64,000 nucleotides of DNA, from positions 7,139,134 through 7,203,133 of the forward strand of contig NZ_LT607750.1 of NCBI RefSeq assembly GCF_900090235.1. Direction: 5' to 3'. A program made the translations under genes and the position numbers. The notes under the pieces were generated by a model, which ran no database searches, was not told the DNA's origin, and worked only from the letters and a program-made list of their open reading frames with translations. The DNA comes from Micromonospora echinaurantiaca. GTDB taxonomy: Bacteria > Actinomycetota > Actinomycetes > Mycobacteriales > Micromonosporaceae. Of the stretch, positions 39,219 to 50,068 are shown one piece after another; position 1 is the first letter of the stretch; each line of letters starts with the position of its first letter.

Positions 39219-39340
39219 TCATCGCCGCAGAACCCACAAAGGCTCTCCGGCCGTCAGGTCGGAAAGGCTGTCGACAGAGTCCTAAGCGCCGACCGGCGCA
39301 CCGGGGCGAACGAACCAAGAAAGTCCACAGGAGGACACCA

Positions 39341-40534
39341 GTGGCGAAGGCGAAGTTCGAGCGGACTAAGCCGCACGTCAACATCGGCACCATTGGTCAC
39401 ATCGACCACGGTAAGACGACGCTGACGGCGGCCATCACCAAGGTCCTGCACGACCAGTACCCGGACCTGAACCCGTACACGCCGTTCGACGAGATCGACA
39501 AGGCGCCCGAGGAGAAGGCCCGCGGCATCACGATCTCGATCGCGCACGTCGAGTACCAGACCGAGGCGCGGCACTACGCGCACGTCGACTGCCCCGGTCA
39601 CGCCGACTACATCAAGAACATGATCACCGGTGCCGCGCAGATGGACGGCGCGATCCTGGTGGTCGCGGCGACCGACGGCCCGATGCCGCAGACCCGCGAG
39701 CACGTGCTGCTGGCCCGCCAGGTCGGCGTGCCGTACATCGTCGTGGCGCTCAACAAGAGCGACATGGTCGACGACGAGGAGCTCCTGGAGCTCGTCGAGC
39801 TCGAGGTCCGTGAGCTGCTCTCGTCGCAGGAGTACCCGGGTGACGACCTGCCGGTCGTGCGGGTCTCGGCGCTGAAGGCCCTCGAGGGTGACCCCGAGTG
39901 GACCGGCAAGCTGATGGACCTGATGACCGCTGTCGACACCGCGATCCCGCAGCCGGAGCGCGAGACCGACAAGCCGTTCCTGATGCCGATCGAGGACGTC
40001 TTCACGATCACCGGTCGTGGCACCGTCGTCACCGGTCGCGCGGAGCGCGGCGTGCTCAAGCCGAACGAGGAGGTGGAGATCGTCGGCATTCGCGAGAAGT
40101 CGATCAAGACCACCTGCACCGGCATCGAGATGTTCCGCAAGCTGCTCGACGAGGCCCGCGCGGGTGAGAACGTCGGTCTGCTGCTGCGTGGCATCAAGCG
40201 CGAGGACGTCGAGCGCGGCATGGTCGTCATCAAGCCGGGCACCACGACCCCGCACACGGAGTTCGAGGCGACGGTCTACATCCTCTCCAAGGAGGAGGGC
40301 GGCCGGCACACCCCGTTCTTCCAGAACTACCGTCCGCAGTTCTACTTCCGGACCACGGACGTCACCGGTGTCGTCACGCTCCCCGAGGGCACCGAGATGG
40401 TCATGCCGGGTGACAACACCACCATGACGGTGAAGCTGATCCAGCCCATCGCCATGGAGGAGAACCTCAAGTTCGCGATCCGCGAGGGTGGCCGCACCGT
40501 CGGCGCCGGGTTCGTCACCAAGATCATCAAGTGA
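39341..40534 (+). CDS. tuf: Elongation factor Tu
   Basis: 397 aa. G1 GHIDHGKT (19-26), effector [15 protein letters not shown]3 DCPGH, G4 NKSD, and domains 2-3 with [13 protein letters not shown] and [15 protein letters not shown] at the end. It delivers aminoacyl-tRNA to the ribosome. GTG 39341 with AGGAGG upstream. Confidence 0.99.
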   Translation: MAKAKFERTKPHVNIGTIGHIDHGKTTLTAAITKVLHDQYPDLNPYTPFDEIDKAPEEKARGITISIAHVEYQTEARHYAHVDCPGHADYIKNMITGAAQMDGAILVVAATDGPMPQTREHVLLARQVGVPYIVVALNKSDMVDDEELLELVELEVRELLSSQEYPGDDLPVVRVSALKALEGDPEWTGKLMDLMTAVDTAIPQPERETDKPFLMPIEDVFTITGRGTVVTGRAERGVLKPNEEVEIVGIREKSIKTTCTGIEMFRKLLDEARAGENVGLLLRGIKREDVERGMVVIKPGTTTPHTEFEATVYILSKEEGGRHTPFFQNYRPQFYFRTTDVTGVVTLPEGTEMVMPGDNTTMTVKLIQPIAMEENLKFAIREGGRTVGAGFVTKIIK

Positions 40535-40549
40535 GCTGGGTAACCCCGA

Positions 40550-40579
40550 TTAGACCCGCCGCCGGTCGTGCGGCATACT
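40550..40579 (+). promoter_or_regulatory. Putative S10 operon promoter
   Basis: CATACT (40574-40579) as -10 with TTAGAC (40550-40555) 18 nt upstream; the -35 is weak. The 350-bp tuf-rpsJ gap is otherwise leader sequence holding two structured elements. Confidence 0.4.
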
Positions 40580-40666
40580 AGTCAGGTTGCGTAACGACAG
40601 TTCGTCGCTCGCGTTCGGCTTTCGCCGAACCTCCGGGCGGTAGGACAGTCGAGCGTAGGGTGGTTG

Positions 40667-40699
40667 GCGGCCCGTCCGCCAACCACCCTCGCGCGGCGT
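40667..40699 (+). terminator. Perfect 14-bp hairpin in the tuf-rpsJ gap
   Basis: AGGGTGGTTGGCGG cccgt CCGCCAACCACCCT. Either the tuf terminator or, if transcription starts near 40586, an attenuator of the S10 operon. Confidence 0.75.
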
Positions 40700-40786
40700 T
40701 CAGGTCGCGGTAGTGCGATCGGCGCCTTGACCCACCGCGCGGTCAGAATCGCTCCGGAGTCCCGGGGCGGAGCCTGGCCCGAGGGC

Positions 40787-40842
40787 GCGACACGCCCGAC
40801 CGCGGGGGTCGGCGAAGTGGGCCTGTGCCAGCCGGTACAGGC
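40787..40842 (+). promoter_or_regulatory. S10 leader element shared with the str leader
   Basis: The same 20-mer GCGACACGCCCGACCGCGGG (40787-40806) as at 35967; here CCGACC pairs directly with the adjacent GGTCGG. A second stem GCCTGT (40821-40826) / ACAGGC (40837-40842) follows. It lies 78 nt before rpsJ. Confidence 0.65.
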
Positions 40843-40884
40843 GCCCGCAACACAGCGGCATCGAGAGAAGGAACAGAAGCCACC

Positions 40885-41193
40885 ATGGCGGGACAGAAGA
40901 TCCGCATCCGGCTCAAGGCCTATGACCACGAGGTCGTCGACTCCTCGGCTCGGAAGATCGTCGAGACGGTGACGCGCACCGGGGCGCAGGTCGCAGGCCC
41001 GGTGCCGCTGCCCACGGAGATCAACCGTTTCTGCGTTATCCGCTCGCCGCACAAGTACAAGGACTCGCGCGAGCACTTCGAGATGCGCACGCACAAGCGG
41101 CTGATCGACATCATCGACCCGACCCCGAAGACGGTCGACTCGCTCATGCGCCTCGACCTGCCGGCTGGCGTCGACATCGAGATCAAGCTGTAG
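40885..41193 (+). CDS. rpsJ: 30S ribosomal protein S10 (NusE)
   Basis: 102 aa, family length; starts [20 protein letters not shown]. Also the NusE transcription factor that contacts NusG. First gene of the S10 operon; AAGGAAC precedes the ATG at 10 nt. Confidence 0.98.
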
Positions 41194-41204
41194 GGACCGG
41201 ACAA

Positions 41205-41870
41205 ATGGACAGGCAAGTTAAGGGGATCCTGGGCGCGAAGCTCGGCATGACCCAGGTCTGGGACAACAACCGTGTTGTCCCGGTGACCGTGGTTCAGGCC
41301 GGCCCCTGCGTCATCAGCCAGGTTCGTGACGCCGACAAGGACGGTTACTCCGCGGTCCAGCTGGCGTACGGCACGATCGACCCGCGCAAGGTCAAGAAGC
41401 CGATCAGCGGGCACTACGCGAAGGCGGACGTGGCGCCGCGCCGGCACATCGTCGAGCTGCGCACCAGCGACGCCGGCGACTACTCGCTGGGCCAGGAGGT
41501 CACGGTCGAGCAGTTCCCGGCCGGCATGTCGGTCGACGTGACCGGCAAGACCAAGGGCAAGGGCTACGCCGGCCCGATGAAGCGGCACGGCTTCCACGGT
41601 CTGCGCGCCAGCCACGGTGTCGAGCGCAAGCACCGCTCGCCCGGCTCGATCGGCGCCTGCGCCACCCCGGGTCGCGTCTTCAAGGGCACCCGGATGGCGG
41701 GCCGGATGGGTGGCGTGCGCTTCACCGTCCAGAACCTGACCGTCCAGGCGGTCGACACCGAGAACAACCTCCTGCTCGTCCGTGGCGCCATCCCCGGCCC
41801 CAAGGGCGCGCTGGTCCTGGTCCGCAGCGCGGCCAAGACCAAGGCGAAGAAGGGCGGTGTGGCCAAGTGA
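41205..41870 (+). CDS. rplC: 50S ribosomal protein L3
   Basis: 221 aa; starts [20 protein letters not shown], with the peptidyl-transferase-reaching loop [20 protein letters not shown]. Early assembly protein. It begins 11 nt after rpsJ and its stop overlaps the rplD start (GTGA). Confidence 0.98.
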   Translation: MDRQVKGILGAKLGMTQVWDNNRVVPVTVVQAGPCVISQVRDADKDGYSAVQLAYGTIDPRKVKKPISGHYAKADVAPRRHIVELRTSDAGDYSLGQEVTVEQFPAGMSVDVTGKTKGKGYAGPMKRHGFHGLRASHGVERKHRSPGSIGACATPGRVFKGTRMAGRMGGVRFTVQNLTVQAVDTENNLLLVRGAIPGPKGALVLVRSAAKTKAKKGGVAK

Positions 41871-42517
41871 CCACCGTTGACGTCCTCACCGTCGAAGGCA
41901 ACAAGGCGGGCTCCGTCGAGCTGCCGGCCGACATCTTCGACGCTCAGGCCAACGTCGCGCTGATGCACCAGGTCGTGGTGGCCCAGCTCGCGGCGGCCCG
42001 GCAGGGCACGCACAAGACCAAGACCCGCGGCGAGGTCGCCGGCGGCGGCAAGAAGCCGTACAAGCAGAAGGGCACCGGTCGCGCCCGGCAGGGCTCGATC
42101 CGCGCGCCGCAGTTCGCCGGCGGTGGCGTGGTGCACGGTCCCGTGCCGCGCGACTACAGCCAGCGGACCCCGAAGAAGATGAAGGCCGCCGCGCTGCGGG
42201 GCGCCCTCTCGGACCGGGCCCGCGCCGGGCAGGTGCACGTCGTCGAGGCGTTCGTCTCGGGCGAGAAGCCGTCGACCAAGGCGGCCCTGGCCACGCTGGC
42301 CAAGCTGACCGACGCCCGCCGGGTGCTGGTCGTGCTGAGCAGCACCGACGAGCTGAACTGGGTGTCGCTGCGCAACGAGCCGCGGGTGCACCTGATCGAG
42401 GCCGGCCAGCTCAACACGTACGACGTGCTGGTGGCCGACGACGTGGTCTTCACCAAGGACGCCCTGGACGAGTTCCTCGGTGTTCCCGCCGAGACCACCG
42501 AGGAGGGTGGCAAGTGA
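41867..42517 (+). CDS. rplD: 50S ribosomal protein L4
   Basis: 216 aa; long tunnel loop with [20 protein letters not shown]4 represses the S10 operon in E. coli; whether that applies here is not shown. GTG start overlapping rplC; stop overlaps rplW. Confidence 0.98.
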   Translation: MTTVDVLTVEGNKAGSVELPADIFDAQANVALMHQVVVAQLAAARQGTHKTKTRGEVAGGGKKPYKQKGTGRARQGSIRAPQFAGGGVVHGPVPRDYSQRTPKKMKAAALRGALSDRARAGQVHVVEAFVSGEKPSTKAALATLAKLTDARRVLVVLSSTDELNWVSLRNEPRVHLIEAGQLNTYDVLVADDVVFTKDALDEFLGVPAETTEEGGK

Positions 42518-42816
42518 GCACGATCGCCGACCCGCGCGACATCATCGTGGCGCCGGTCGTCTCGGAGAAGAGCTACAGCGAGCTGAACCGCAACTGGTAC
42601 ACCTTCCTGGTGCACCCGGACGCGAACAAGACGGAGATCAAGATCGCTATCCAGCAGATCTTCAACGTCCGCGTCCTGACGGTCAACACGCTCAACCGCG
42701 AGGGCAAGCGCAAGCGGACCCGTACCGGGTTCGGCCAGCGCAAGGCCACCAAGCGGGCGATGGTGAAGCTGGCTGACGGTGACCGTATCGAGGCCTTCGG
42801 CGGCCCGGTCAGCTGA
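42514..42816 (+). CDS. rplW: 50S ribosomal protein L23
   Basis: 100 aa; starts [20 protein letters not shown] and contains [19 protein letters not shown]. Docking site for trigger factor and SRP at the tunnel exit. GTG start overlapping rplD by 4 nt. Confidence 0.98.
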   Translation: MSTIADPRDIIVAPVVSEKSYSELNRNWYTFLVHPDANKTEIKIAIQQIFNVRVLTVNTLNREGKRKRTRTGFGQRKATKRAMVKLADGDRIEAFGGPVS

Positions 42817-42828
42817 GGGGTGTAGACA

Positions 42829-43668
42829 ATGGCTATCCGTAAGTACAAGCCGACGACGCCGGGCCGGCGTGGCTCGAGCGTCGCCGACTTCGCCGAGATC
42901 ACCCGGTCGACGCCCGAGAAGTCGCTGCTGGCTCCGCTGCCCAAGAAGGGCGGTCGCAACGCCCACGGCCGGATCACCACGCGGCACCACGGCGGCGGCC
43001 ACAAGCGGCAGTACCGTCTGATCGACTTCAAGCGGGTCGACAAGGACGGCGTGCCGGCGAAGGTCGCGCACATCGAGTACGACCCGAACCGCACCGCGCG
43101 GATCGCGCTGCTGCACTACGCCGACGGCGAGAAGCGGTACATCATCGCGCCGAAGGACCTGAAGCAGGGCGACACCGTCGAGTCGGGTCCGGGCGCGGAC
43201 ATCAAGCCGGGCAACAACCTGCCGCTGCGCAACATCCCGGTCGGTACCACGATCCACAACGTGGAGCTCCGTCCCGGTGGTGGCGCCAAGCTGGCCCGCT
43301 CGGCCGGCGTCGGCATCCAGCTGCTCGGCCGCGAGGGCGCGTACGCGACCCTGCGCATGCCGTCCGGCGAGATCCGGCGGGTCGACGTCCGCTGCCGCGC
43401 GAGCGTCGGCGAGATCGGCAACGCCGACCAGTCGAACATCAACTGGGGTAAGGCCGGCCGGATGCGGTGGAAGGGCAAGCGCCCGACCGTCCGTGGTGTC
43501 GCGATGAACCCGGTCGACCACCCGCACGGTGGTGGTGAGGGTAAGACCTCCGGTGGTCGCCACCCGGTCAACCCGCAGGGTAAGCCCGAGGGCCGCACCC
43601 GTCGTAAGGGCCAGCCGAGTGACCGGCTGATCGTCCGCCGCCGCTACGCCACGCGTAAGCGCGGCTGA
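42829..43668 (+). CDS. rplB: 50S ribosomal protein L2
   Basis: 279 aa; universal motif [14 protein letters not shown] with the histidine (E. coli H229) near the peptidyl-transferase centre; N-terminal [20 protein letters not shown]. 12 nt after rplW. Confidence 0.98.
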   Translation: MAIRKYKPTTPGRRGSSVADFAEITRSTPEKSLLAPLPKKGGRNAHGRITTRHHGGGHKRQYRLIDFKRVDKDGVPAKVAHIEYDPNRTARIALLHYADGEKRYIIAPKDLKQGDTVESGPGADIKPGNNLPLRNIPVGTTIHNVELRPGGGAKLARSAGVGIQLLGREGAYATLRMPSGEIRRVDVRCRASVGEIGNADQSNINWGKAGRMRWKGKRPTVRGVAMNPVDHPHGGGEGKTSGGRHPVNPQGKPEGRTRRKGQPSDRLIVRRRYATRKRG

Positions 43669-43680
43669 GGGAGATAAGAC

Positions 43681-43962
43681 ATGCCTCGCAGCCTGAAGAA
43701 GGGCCCGTTCATCGACGACCACCTGCTCAAGAAGGTGGAGACGCAGAACGACAAGGGCTCGAAGAACGTCATCAAGACCTGGTCGCGGCGCTCGACGATC
43801 ATCCCGGAGATGCTGGGTCACACGATCGCGGTGCACGACGGACGCAAGCACGTCCCGGTGTTCGTGACCGAGGCGATGGTCGGGCACAAGCTCGGCGAGT
43901 TCGCGCTGACCCGCACGTTCAAGGGTCACGAGAAGGACGACCGGAAGAGCCGTCGGCGCTGA
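43681..43962 (+). CDS. rpsS: 30S ribosomal protein S19
   Basis: 93 aa; starts [20 protein letters not shown]; contains [20 protein letters not shown]. Head protein contacting the A-site finger. GGGAG lies 8 nt upstream. Confidence 0.98.
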   Translation: MPRSLKKGPFIDDHLLKKVETQNDKGSKNVIKTWSRRSTIIPEMLGHTIAVHDGRKHVPVFVTEAMVGHKLGEFALTRTFKGHEKDDRKSRRR

Positions 43963-44002
43963 CGCCGCGGGCATACGGATAGAGGAACAAGGGGTTACAG
44001 CG

Positions 44003-44458
44003 ATGCCAGGAAAGGGCGACGCTCCGGTGCTTCCGGGCGCGCGGGCGGTTGCGCGGCACGTGCGCATCTCGCCGATGAAGGCGCGCCGGGTGGTCAACCT
44101 CGTCCGCGGTTTGCCCGCGAAGGAGGCGCTCACGGTGCTGCAGTTCGCGCCGCAGGCCGCGAGCGAGCAGGTGTACAAGGTGCTCGCGAGCGCGATCGCC
44201 AACGCGGAGAACAACGAGCGGCTGGACCCCGACGCGCTGCTCGTCAGCGAGGCGTACGTGGACGAGGGCCCGACCATGAAGCGGTTCCAGCCGCGGGCGC
44301 AGGGCCGGGCGTACCGGATCCGGAAGCGCACCTGCCACATCACGGTGGCGGTCGAGGCCGTCGCGCCGGCCGCCCCGCGTAAGGCCGCGAAGAAGACGGC
44401 CCCGGCGAAGCAGGCCGCGCCGGCCGAGACGCAGAGCAACACGGAGGGCGCGGAGTAA
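44003..44458 (+). CDS. rplV: 50S ribosomal protein L22
   Basis: 151 aa; core with [20 protein letters not shown] and tunnel hairpin [20 protein letters not shown]. The last ~30 residues are an Ala/Lys/Pro-rich tail absent from E. coli L22 (110 aa). Its TAA overlaps the rpsC ATG by one base. Confidence 0.97.
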   Translation: MPGKGDAPVLPGARAVARHVRISPMKARRVVNLVRGLPAKEALTVLQFAPQAASEQVYKVLASAIANAENNERLDPDALLVSEAYVDEGPTMKRFQPRAQGRAYRIRKRTCHITVAVEAVAPAAPRKAAKKTAPAKQAAPAETQSNTEGAE

Positions 44459-45312
44459 TGGGTCAGAAGGTTCACCCGCACGGGTTCCGGCTCGGTATCT
44501 CGACCGACTGGAAGTCCCGCTGGTTCGCGGACAAGCTCTACAAGGACTACATCGGCGAGGACGTCAAGATCCGCCGGATGATGTCCAAGGGCCTGGAGCG
44601 TGCCGGCATTTCCAAGGTCGACATCGAGCGCACCCGGGACCGGGTCCGGGTCGACATCCACACCGCCCGGCCGGGCATCGTCATCGGCCGTAAGGGTGCG
44701 GAGGCCGACCGGATCCGCGGCGAGCTGGAGAAGCTGACCGGCAAGCAGGTGCAGCTCAACATCATCGAGGTGAAGAGCCCCGAGTCGGACGCTCAGCTGG
44801 TCGCGCAGGGCGTGGCCGAGCAGCTGTCCAGCCGGGTCAGCTTCCGTCGGGCGATGCGCAAGGCCATGCAGTCGGCGATGAAGAACCCGGTCTGCAAGGG
44901 CATCCGGGTGCAGGTCTCGGGCCGCCTCGGCGGCGCCGAGATGAGCCGGACCGAGTTCTACCGCGAGGGCCGGGTCCCGCTGCACACGCTGCGGGCCAAC
45001 ATCGAGTACGGCTTCTTCGAGGCCCGTACCACCTTCGGCCGGATCGGCGTGAAGGTCTGGATCTACAAGGGCGACGCGGTGCCGGGTCGGGAGACCCCGG
45101 CCGAGGCTCCGTCGCGCCCGCGCCGTGAGCGCGGCGACCGCCCCGAGCGGCCGCGCCGTGGTCGGTCCGGCTCGTCCGGCACGACCGCCGGCGGCACCGA
45201 GGCCGGCCGGGCCGCCGCGACCACGCTCGCGCAGCAGGCCGAGACGCCGAGTGGTGACGCGGTGGACCCCGCCGCCGTCGCCGCCGCGGCAGAAACGCAG
45301 CAGGAGGGCTGA
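44458..45312 (+). CDS. rpsC: 30S ribosomal protein S3
   Basis: 284 aa. KH domain ([19 protein letters not shown]) and C-terminal S3 domain ([20 protein letters not shown]). From about residue 210 there is an Arg/Pro/Gly then Ala-rich extension ([20 protein letters not shown]), about 50 residues longer than E. coli S3. It binds mRNA at the entry channel. Confidence 0.97.
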   Translation: MGQKVHPHGFRLGISTDWKSRWFADKLYKDYIGEDVKIRRMMSKGLERAGISKVDIERTRDRVRVDIHTARPGIVIGRKGAEADRIRGELEKLTGKQVQLNIIEVKSPESDAQLVAQGVAEQLSSRVSFRRAMRKAMQSAMKNPVCKGIRVQVSGRLGGAEMSRTEFYREGRVPLHTLRANIEYGFFEARTTFGRIGVKVWIYKGDAVPGRETPAEAPSRPRRERGDRPERPRRGRSGSSGTTAGGTEAGRAAATTLAQQAETPSGDAVDPAAVAAAAETQQEG

Positions 45313-45315
45313 CAG

Positions 45316-45741
45316 ATGCTGATGCCGCGCAAGCCCCCGAAGGGCTTCCGCAAGCCGCACCACCCGGACCGCAGCGGCGCGTCCAAGGGCGGCAACCGGG
45401 TGGTGTTCGGCGAGTTCGGGATCCAGGCTCTCGAGCCGGCGTACGTGACGAACCGCCAGATCGAGTCGGCGCGTATCGCGATGACCCGCCACATCAAGCG
45501 TGGTGGCAAGGTCTGGATCACCATCTTCCCGGACCAGGCCCTCACCAAGAAGCCGGCCGAAACCCGGATGGGTTCCGGTAAGGGCTCGCCCGAGTGGTGG
45601 GTCGCCAACGTGAAGCCGGGGCGGGTGCTCTTCGAGATGTCCTTCCCCAACGAGCAGATCGCGCGAGAGGCGATGCGTCGCGCGATCCACAAGCTCCCGA
45701 TGAAGTGCCGCATTGTGACGCGCGAAGTGGGTGAATCCTGA
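45316..45741 (+). CDS. rplP: 50S ribosomal protein L16
   Basis: 141 aa; starts [20 protein letters not shown]; contains [20 protein letters not shown] at the loop near the peptidyl-transferase centre. An internal ATG 6 nt downstream is an alternative start. The stop overlaps rpmC. Confidence 0.98.
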
Positions 45742-45977
45742 TGGCAGCGGGCGTTAAGGCCGCCGAGCTGCGTGAGCTCTCCGAGGAGGAGCTGGTCACG
45801 CGGCTGCGCGAGGCCAAGGCGGAGCTGTTCAACCTCCGCGTGCAGGCCGCAACCGGGCAGCTGGACAACAACCGGCGGCTGCAGGTCATCCGTCGGGAGA
45901 TCGCCCGGATCTACACGATCATGCGTGAGCGCGAGCTGGGGCTCTCGGCCGCGCCGACTGAGGTGACTGCATCATGA
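45741..45977 (+). CDS. rpmC: 50S ribosomal protein L29
   Basis: 78 aa, helical hairpin; [20 protein letters not shown] and [20 protein letters not shown]. Tunnel-exit protein. ATG overlaps the rplP TGA and its stop overlaps rpsQ (ATGA). Confidence 0.97.
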   Translation: MAAGVKAAELRELSEEELVTRLREAKAELFNLRVQAATGQLDNNRRLQVIRREIARIYTIMRERELGLSAAPTEVTAS

Positions 45978-46249
45978 GCGAGAACACCACCGCCACCGCG
46001 CGGGCCCGCCGCAAGGTGCGTGAGGGCCTCGTGGTCAGCGACAAGATGGAAAAGACCGTCGTGGTCGAGGTCGAGGACCGGGTCAAGCACGCGCTGTACG
46101 GCAAGATCATGCGCCGGACCAGCAAGCTGAAGGTGCACGACGAGCAGAACTCGGCCGGCATCGGCGACCGGGTCCTGATCATGGAGACCCGGCCGCTCTC
46201 CGCGACCAAGCGGTGGCGGCTCGTGGAGATCCTCGAGAAGGCCAAGTAG
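45974..46249 (+). CDS. rpsQ: 30S ribosomal protein S17
   Basis: 91 aa; [22 protein letters not shown]-fold, ending LVEILEKAK. Last gene of the S10 operon; the 98-nt gap after it carries a hairpin. Confidence 0.97.
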   Translation: MSENTTATARARRKVREGLVVSDKMEKTVVVEVEDRVKHALYGKIMRRTSKLKVHDEQNSAGIGDRVLIMETRPLSATKRWRLVEILEKAK

Positions 46250-46297
46250 CGAAGGCTCGAGCTCGGCCGGTCTCGGTCGGGCGCAGGTTCCGCCAGG

Positions 46298-46323
46298 CTC
46301 CGGCCGCCGCGGTGCGGCCGGAG
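46298..46323 (+). terminator. Hairpin between rpsQ and rplN (S10/spc boundary)
   Basis: CTCCGGCCGC cgcggt GCGGCCGGAG, perfect 10-bp stem; no T-run. Possible partial terminator or processing site. Confidence 0.55.
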
Positions 46324-46347
46324 AACCGGCAGACATAGGAGATAGAC

Positions 46348-46716
46348 GTGATTCAGCAGGAGTCGCGACTGCGCGTCGCCGACAACACGGGTGCCCGGGA
46401 GATCCTGTGCATCCGGGTTCTCGGTGGCTCCGGTCGGCGCTACGCGAGCATCGGCGACGTCATCGTGGCCACCGTCAAGGACGCGATCCCGGGTGCCGGT
46501 GTGAAGAAGGGCGACGTCGTCAAGGCGGTCGTCGTTCGCACCGCCAAGGAGAAGCGGCGCCCGGACGGCTCGTACATCCGCTTCGACGAGAACGCCGCCG
46601 TCATCATCAAGGACGGCGGGGACCCGCGCGGCACCCGTATCTTCGGCCCGGTGGGCCGGGAGCTGCGGGACAAGCGGTTCATGAAGATCATTTCTCTCGC
46701 GCCGGAGGTGTTGTGA
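46348..46716 (+). CDS. rplN: 50S ribosomal protein L14
   Basis: 122 aa; [20 protein letters not shown] and the C-terminal [20 protein letters not shown]. Forms an intersubunit bridge. GTG start with AGGAGA upstream; first gene of the spc operon; overlaps rplX (GTGA). Confidence 0.98.
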   Translation: MIQQESRLRVADNTGAREILCIRVLGGSGRRYASIGDVIVATVKDAIPGAGVKKGDVVKAVVVRTAKEKRRPDGSYIRFDENAAVIIKDGGDPRGTRIFGPVGRELRDKRFMKIISLAPEVL

Positions 46717-47033
46717 CCGTGAAGGTCAAGAAGGGCGACACGGTCGTCGTCATCGCCGGCAAGGACAAGGGTGCCAAGGGCAAGGTCATCGCGGCCTACC
46801 CGCGGCAGGACAAGGTCCTGGTCGAGGGCGTGAACCGGGTCAAGAAGCACACCCGCATCAGCACCACTCAGCGTGGCGCCAAGACCGGTGGCATCGTCAC
46901 CCAGGAGGCCCCGATCCACGTCTCGAACGTGCAGGTCCTGGACTCCGACGGGAAGCCGACCCGCGTCGGCTACCGGATCGACGAGAACGGCCAGAAGGTC
47001 CGCATCGCGCGTAGCACCGGTAAGGACCTGTGA
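46713..47033 (+). CDS. rplX: 50S ribosomal protein L24
   Basis: 106 aa with an N-terminal KOW motif ([20 protein letters not shown]). Assembly initiator. GTG 46713 overlaps the rplN stop and is preceded by GGAGG; another GTG 6 nt downstream is possible. Confidence 0.97.
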   Translation: MTVKVKKGDTVVVIAGKDKGAKGKVIAAYPRQDKVLVEGVNRVKKHTRISTTQRGAKTGGIVTQEAPIHVSNVQVLDSDGKPTRVGYRIDENGQKVRIARSTGKDL

Positions 47034-47602
47034 TGAGCACGGCTACCGAAACCAAGACCATGCCGCGTCTCAAGGAGCGGTACCGCAACGAGATCGTGGC
47101 CCAGCTGCGCGAGCAGTACAACTACGGCAACCCGATGCAGGTGCCGCGGCTGGTCAAGATCGTCGTCAACATGGGTGTCGGCGAGGCCGCCCGGGACGCC
47201 AAGCTGATCGACGGCGCCGTCCGCGACCTGGCCACGATCACCGGTCAGAAGCCGCAGGTGCGGCGGGCGACCAAGTCCATCGCGCAGTTCAAGCTGCGGG
47301 AGGGCATGCCGATCGGCGCGAAGGTGACCCTGCGCGGCGACCGGATGTGGGAGTTCCTGGACCGGCTGCTGTCCATCGCGCTGCCGCGTATCCGTGACTT
47401 CCGCGGTCTGGACGGGCGCAAGCTCGACGGGCACGGCAACTACACGTTCGGTCTGACCGAGCAGTCGGTGTTCCACGAGATCGACCAGGACAAGATCGAT
47501 CGACAGCGGGGCATGGACATCACGGTGGTCACCACCGCCACGACCGACGACGAGGGCCGGGCGCTGCTCAAGCTCCTGGGCTTCCCGTTCAAGGAGAACT
47601 GA
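47033..47602 (+). CDS. rplE: 50S ribosomal protein L5
   Basis: 189 aa; [20 protein letters not shown] near the start and [20 protein letters not shown]. Binds 5S rRNA. ATG 47033 overlaps the rplX TGA by one base; a GTG one codon earlier is also possible. Confidence 0.97.
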   Translation: MSTATETKTMPRLKERYRNEIVAQLREQYNYGNPMQVPRLVKIVVNMGVGEAARDAKLIDGAVRDLATITGQKPQVRRATKSIAQFKLREGMPIGAKVTLRGDRMWEFLDRLLSIALPRIRDFRGLDGRKLDGHGNYTFGLTEQSVFHEIDQDKIDRQRGMDITVVTTATTDDEGRALLKLLGFPFKEN

Positions 47603-47603
47603 G

Positions 47604-47789
47604 ATGGCCAAGAAGGCGCTGATCCTCAAGGCGGCCGCGAAGCCGAAGTTCTCGGTTCGCGCGTACACCCGCTGCCAGCGGTGCGGGCGTCCGAAGGCGG
47701 TCTACCGCAAGTTCGGTCTCTGCCGGGTGTGCATCCGGGAGATGGCCCACCGCGGTGAGCTGCCCGGCGTGTCCAAGGCTTCCTGGTAA
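47604..47789 (+). CDS. rpsN: 30S ribosomal protein S14, zinc (type Z) form
   Basis: 61 aa with four zinc cysteines C24, C27, C40, C43 ([20 protein letters not shown]). This is the short C+ form; many actinobacteria keep a zinc-free paralogue elsewhere for zinc limitation. ATG 47604 is 1 nt after the rplE stop. Confidence 0.97.
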   Translation: MAKKALILKAAAKPKFSVRAYTRCQRCGRPKAVYRKFGLCRVCIREMAHRGELPGVSKASW

Positions 47790-47837
47790 TAGCCCGGCGC
47801 GCTTCGCGCGTCAGCTGAACTGTCTCTTCGCCGTAGG

Positions 47838-47856
47838 CCCCGGGCCGTGCCCGGGG
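47838..47856 (+). terminator. Hairpin between rpsN and rpsH
   Basis: CCCCGGGC cgt GCCCGGGG, perfect 8-bp stem with a 3-nt loop in the 96-nt gap; CGCGC ttc GCGCG lies just upstream at the rpsN end. Confidence 0.5.
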
Positions 47857-47885
47857 AACCCCGGCGAGAAAGGTTGACGAATTTC

Positions 47886-48293
47886 ATGACGATGACCGAC
47901 CCGATCGCAGACATGCTCACGCGTCTGCGTAACGCCAACCAGGCGTACCACGACCGGGTGACGATGCCGTACTCCAAGATCAAGGCGAACATCGCCGAGG
48001 TCCTGAAGTCCGAGGGCTACATCTCCACCTGGTCGGTCGAGGAGCCCGAGGAGGGCGCCGTCGGCAAGCGACTGGTCGTCGAGCTGAAGTACGGCCAGAA
48101 CCGGGAGCGGAGCCTGGCCGGCATCAAGCGTGTGTCCAAGCCCGGTCTCCGGGTGTACGCCAAGTCGGACGGGCTCCCGCGGGTGCTCGGCGGGCTGGGC
48201 GTGGCGATCATTTCGACGTCCCAGGGGCTGCTCACCGACCGGCAGGCCCGCAAGCGGAGCGTTGGCGGGGAAGTCCTCGCCTTCGTCTGGTAA
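47886..48293 (+). CDS. rpsH: 30S ribosomal protein S8
   Basis: 135 aa; [20 protein letters not shown] start and the C-terminal [20 protein letters not shown]. Binds helix 21 of 16S rRNA. ATG 47886 follows GAGAAAGG; the second ATG 6 nt later is an alternative. Confidence 0.97.
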   Translation: MTMTDPIADMLTRLRNANQAYHDRVTMPYSKIKANIAEVLKSEGYISTWSVEEPEEGAVGKRLVVELKYGQNRERSLAGIKRVSKPGLRVYAKSDGLPRVLGGLGVAIISTSQGLLTDRQARKRSVGGEVLAFVW

Positions 48294-48309
48294 CGGGAGA
48301 CAGGTAGAA

Positions 48310-48852
48310 ATGTCGCGTATTGGACGTAAGTCGATCCCGGTACCGTCCGGTGTCGATATCACCATCGACGGCCAGACCGTCAAGGTCAAGGGCCCGAAGG
48401 GCGAGCTGTCGCACACCCTGGCCGAGCCGATCACCATCGAGCGGGCCGAGGACGGGCAGCTGAACGTCAACCGCCCGAACGACGAGCGCAAGGCCAAGGA
48501 ACTGCACGGCCTGAGCCGGACCCTGGTCGCCAACATGATCGTCGGCGTCACCGAGGGCTACCGTAAGAGCCTGGAGATCGCCGGCACCGGTTACCGGGTC
48601 ACGGCCAAGGGCAAGGACCTCGAGTTCGCGCTCGGGTTCTCGCACCCGGTCACCGTGCAGGCGCCGGACGGCATCACCTTCACGGTGGAGAAGCCGACCC
48701 TGTTCCACGTGGCCGGCATCGACAAGCAGCTGGTCGGCGAGGTCGCCGCCAACATCCGGAAGATCCGTCCGCCGGAGCCCTACAAGGGCAAGGGTGTCAA
48801 GTACCAGGGCGAGGTCATCCGCCGCAAGGCTGGAAAGGCAGGTAAGAAGTGA
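48310..48852 (+). CDS. rplF: 50S ribosomal protein L6
   Basis: 180 aa, two similar domains; [20 protein letters not shown] and the C-terminal [20 protein letters not shown]. Near the sarcin-ricin loop. Its stop overlaps the rplR GTG. Confidence 0.98.
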   Translation: MSRIGRKSIPVPSGVDITIDGQTVKVKGPKGELSHTLAEPITIERAEDGQLNVNRPNDERKAKELHGLSRTLVANMIVGVTEGYRKSLEIAGTGYRVTAKGKDLEFALGFSHPVTVQAPDGITFTVEKPTLFHVAGIDKQLVGEVAANIRKIRPPEPYKGKGVKYQGEVIRRKAGKAGKK

Positions 48853-49238
48853 GCGCCACGCTGCTCAAGCGCCGCCGCGGCGTTGCCGCCAAGCGCGCCG
48901 TCGGGCGTGCGCGTCGGCACTTCCGGGTCCGCAAGAACATCAGCGGCACCGCCGAGCGTCCCCGCCTCGTGGTCACCCGTTCGCTGCGGCACATCGTCGC
49001 CCAGATCGTCGACGACACCAAGGGTCACACCCTGGCGTCGGCCTCGACCCTGGACGCGTCGCTGCGCGGTGCGGAGGGCGACAAGAGCGCCCTGGCCGGC
49101 AAGGTCGGTGCCCTGCTCGCCGAGCGGGCCAAGGCCGCCGGTATCTCCAAGGTCGTCTTCGACCGCGGTGGCAACCGGTACGCGGGGCGGGTCGCCGCGC
49201 TGGCCGATGCCGCCCGCGAAGCCGGGCTCGAGTTCTAA
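48849..49238 (+). CDS. rplR: 50S ribosomal protein L18
   Basis: 129 aa; [20 protein letters not shown] and [20 protein letters not shown]. Binds 5S rRNA with L5. GTG start overlapping rplF. Confidence 0.98.
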   Translation: MSATLLKRRRGVAAKRAVGRARRHFRVRKNISGTAERPRLVVTRSLRHIVAQIVDDTKGHTLASASTLDASLRGAEGDKSALAGKVGALLAERAKAAGISKVVFDRGGNRYAGRVAALADAAREAGLEF

Positions 49239-49271
49239 CAACCCCGTCACGAGAGAGAAGGAAGGCTGCTG

Positions 49272-49886
49272 ATGCCAGGTCAACAGCGCCGTGGCGGCGG
49301 GTCCGGTGGCAACGAGGGTGGTCGCCGCGACAACCGCCGTGAGGGCGGCCGCGGAAACGCGCCCGTCGAGAAGACCCCGCACCTCGAGCGGGTCGTCGCG
49401 ATCAACCGCGTCGCCAAGGTCGTGAAGGGTGGTCGTCGCTTCAGCTTCACCGCCCTGGTGATCGTGGGCGACGGCGACGGCACCGTCGGCGTGGGCTACG
49501 GAAAGGCCAAGGAGGTGCCCGCGGCGATCGCCAAGGGTGTCGAGGAGGCCAAGAAGCACTTCTTCAAGGTGCCGCGGATCGGTCAGTCGATCCCGCACCC
49601 GGTCCAGGGCGAGGACGCCGCCGGCGTCGTGCTGCTCAAGCCGGCCTCCGCCGGTACCGGTGTCATCGCCGGTGGTCCGGTGCGTGCCGTGCTGGAGTGC
49701 GCGGGCATCCACGACGTGCTCTCCAAGAGCCTCGGGTCGTCCAACCCGATCAACATCGTGCACGCCACCGTGGCGGCGCTGAAGGGGCTGGAATCCCCCG
49801 AGGCGGTCGCGCAGCGTCGTGGCCTGCCGGTGGAGGACGTCGCGCCGGCCGCCATGCTGGCGTCGCGGGCGGGGGTGGCTTCCTGA
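49272..49886 (+). CDS. rpsE: 30S ribosomal protein S5
   Basis: 204 aa with a Gly/Arg-rich N-terminal extension ([20 protein letters not shown]) before the core [20 protein letters not shown] and [20 protein letters not shown]. Role in decoding fidelity. GAGAGAAGGAAGG precedes the ATG. Confidence 0.98.
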   Translation: MPGQQRRGGGSGGNEGGRRDNRREGGRGNAPVEKTPHLERVVAINRVAKVVKGGRRFSFTALVIVGDGDGTVGVGYGKAKEVPAAIAKGVEEAKKHFFKVPRIGQSIPHPVQGEDAAGVVLLKPASAGTGVIAGGPVRAVLECAGIHDVLSKSLGSSNPINIVHATVAALKGLESPEAVAQRRGLPVEDVAPAAMLASRAGVAS

Positions 49887-50068
49887 TGGCACGTCTCAAG
49901 GTCACCCAGGTCCGGTCCGAGATCGGGACCAAGCAGAACCAGCGTGACTCGCTGCGTTCGCTCGGTCTCAAGCGGATCAACGACGTGGTGGTCAAGGAGG
50001 ACCGGCCCGAGATCCGCGGCATGATCTTCACTGTGAACCACCTCGTGAAGGTCGAGGAGGTCGAGTAA
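49886..50068 (+). CDS. rpmD: 50S ribosomal protein L30
   Basis: 60 aa; [20 protein letters not shown] and [23 protein letters not shown] overlaps the rpsE TGA by one base; its TAA overlaps rplO's ATG. Confidence 0.97.
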   Translation: MARLKVTQVRSEIGTKQNQRDSLRSLGLKRINDVVVKEDRPEIRGMIFTVNHLVKVEEVE

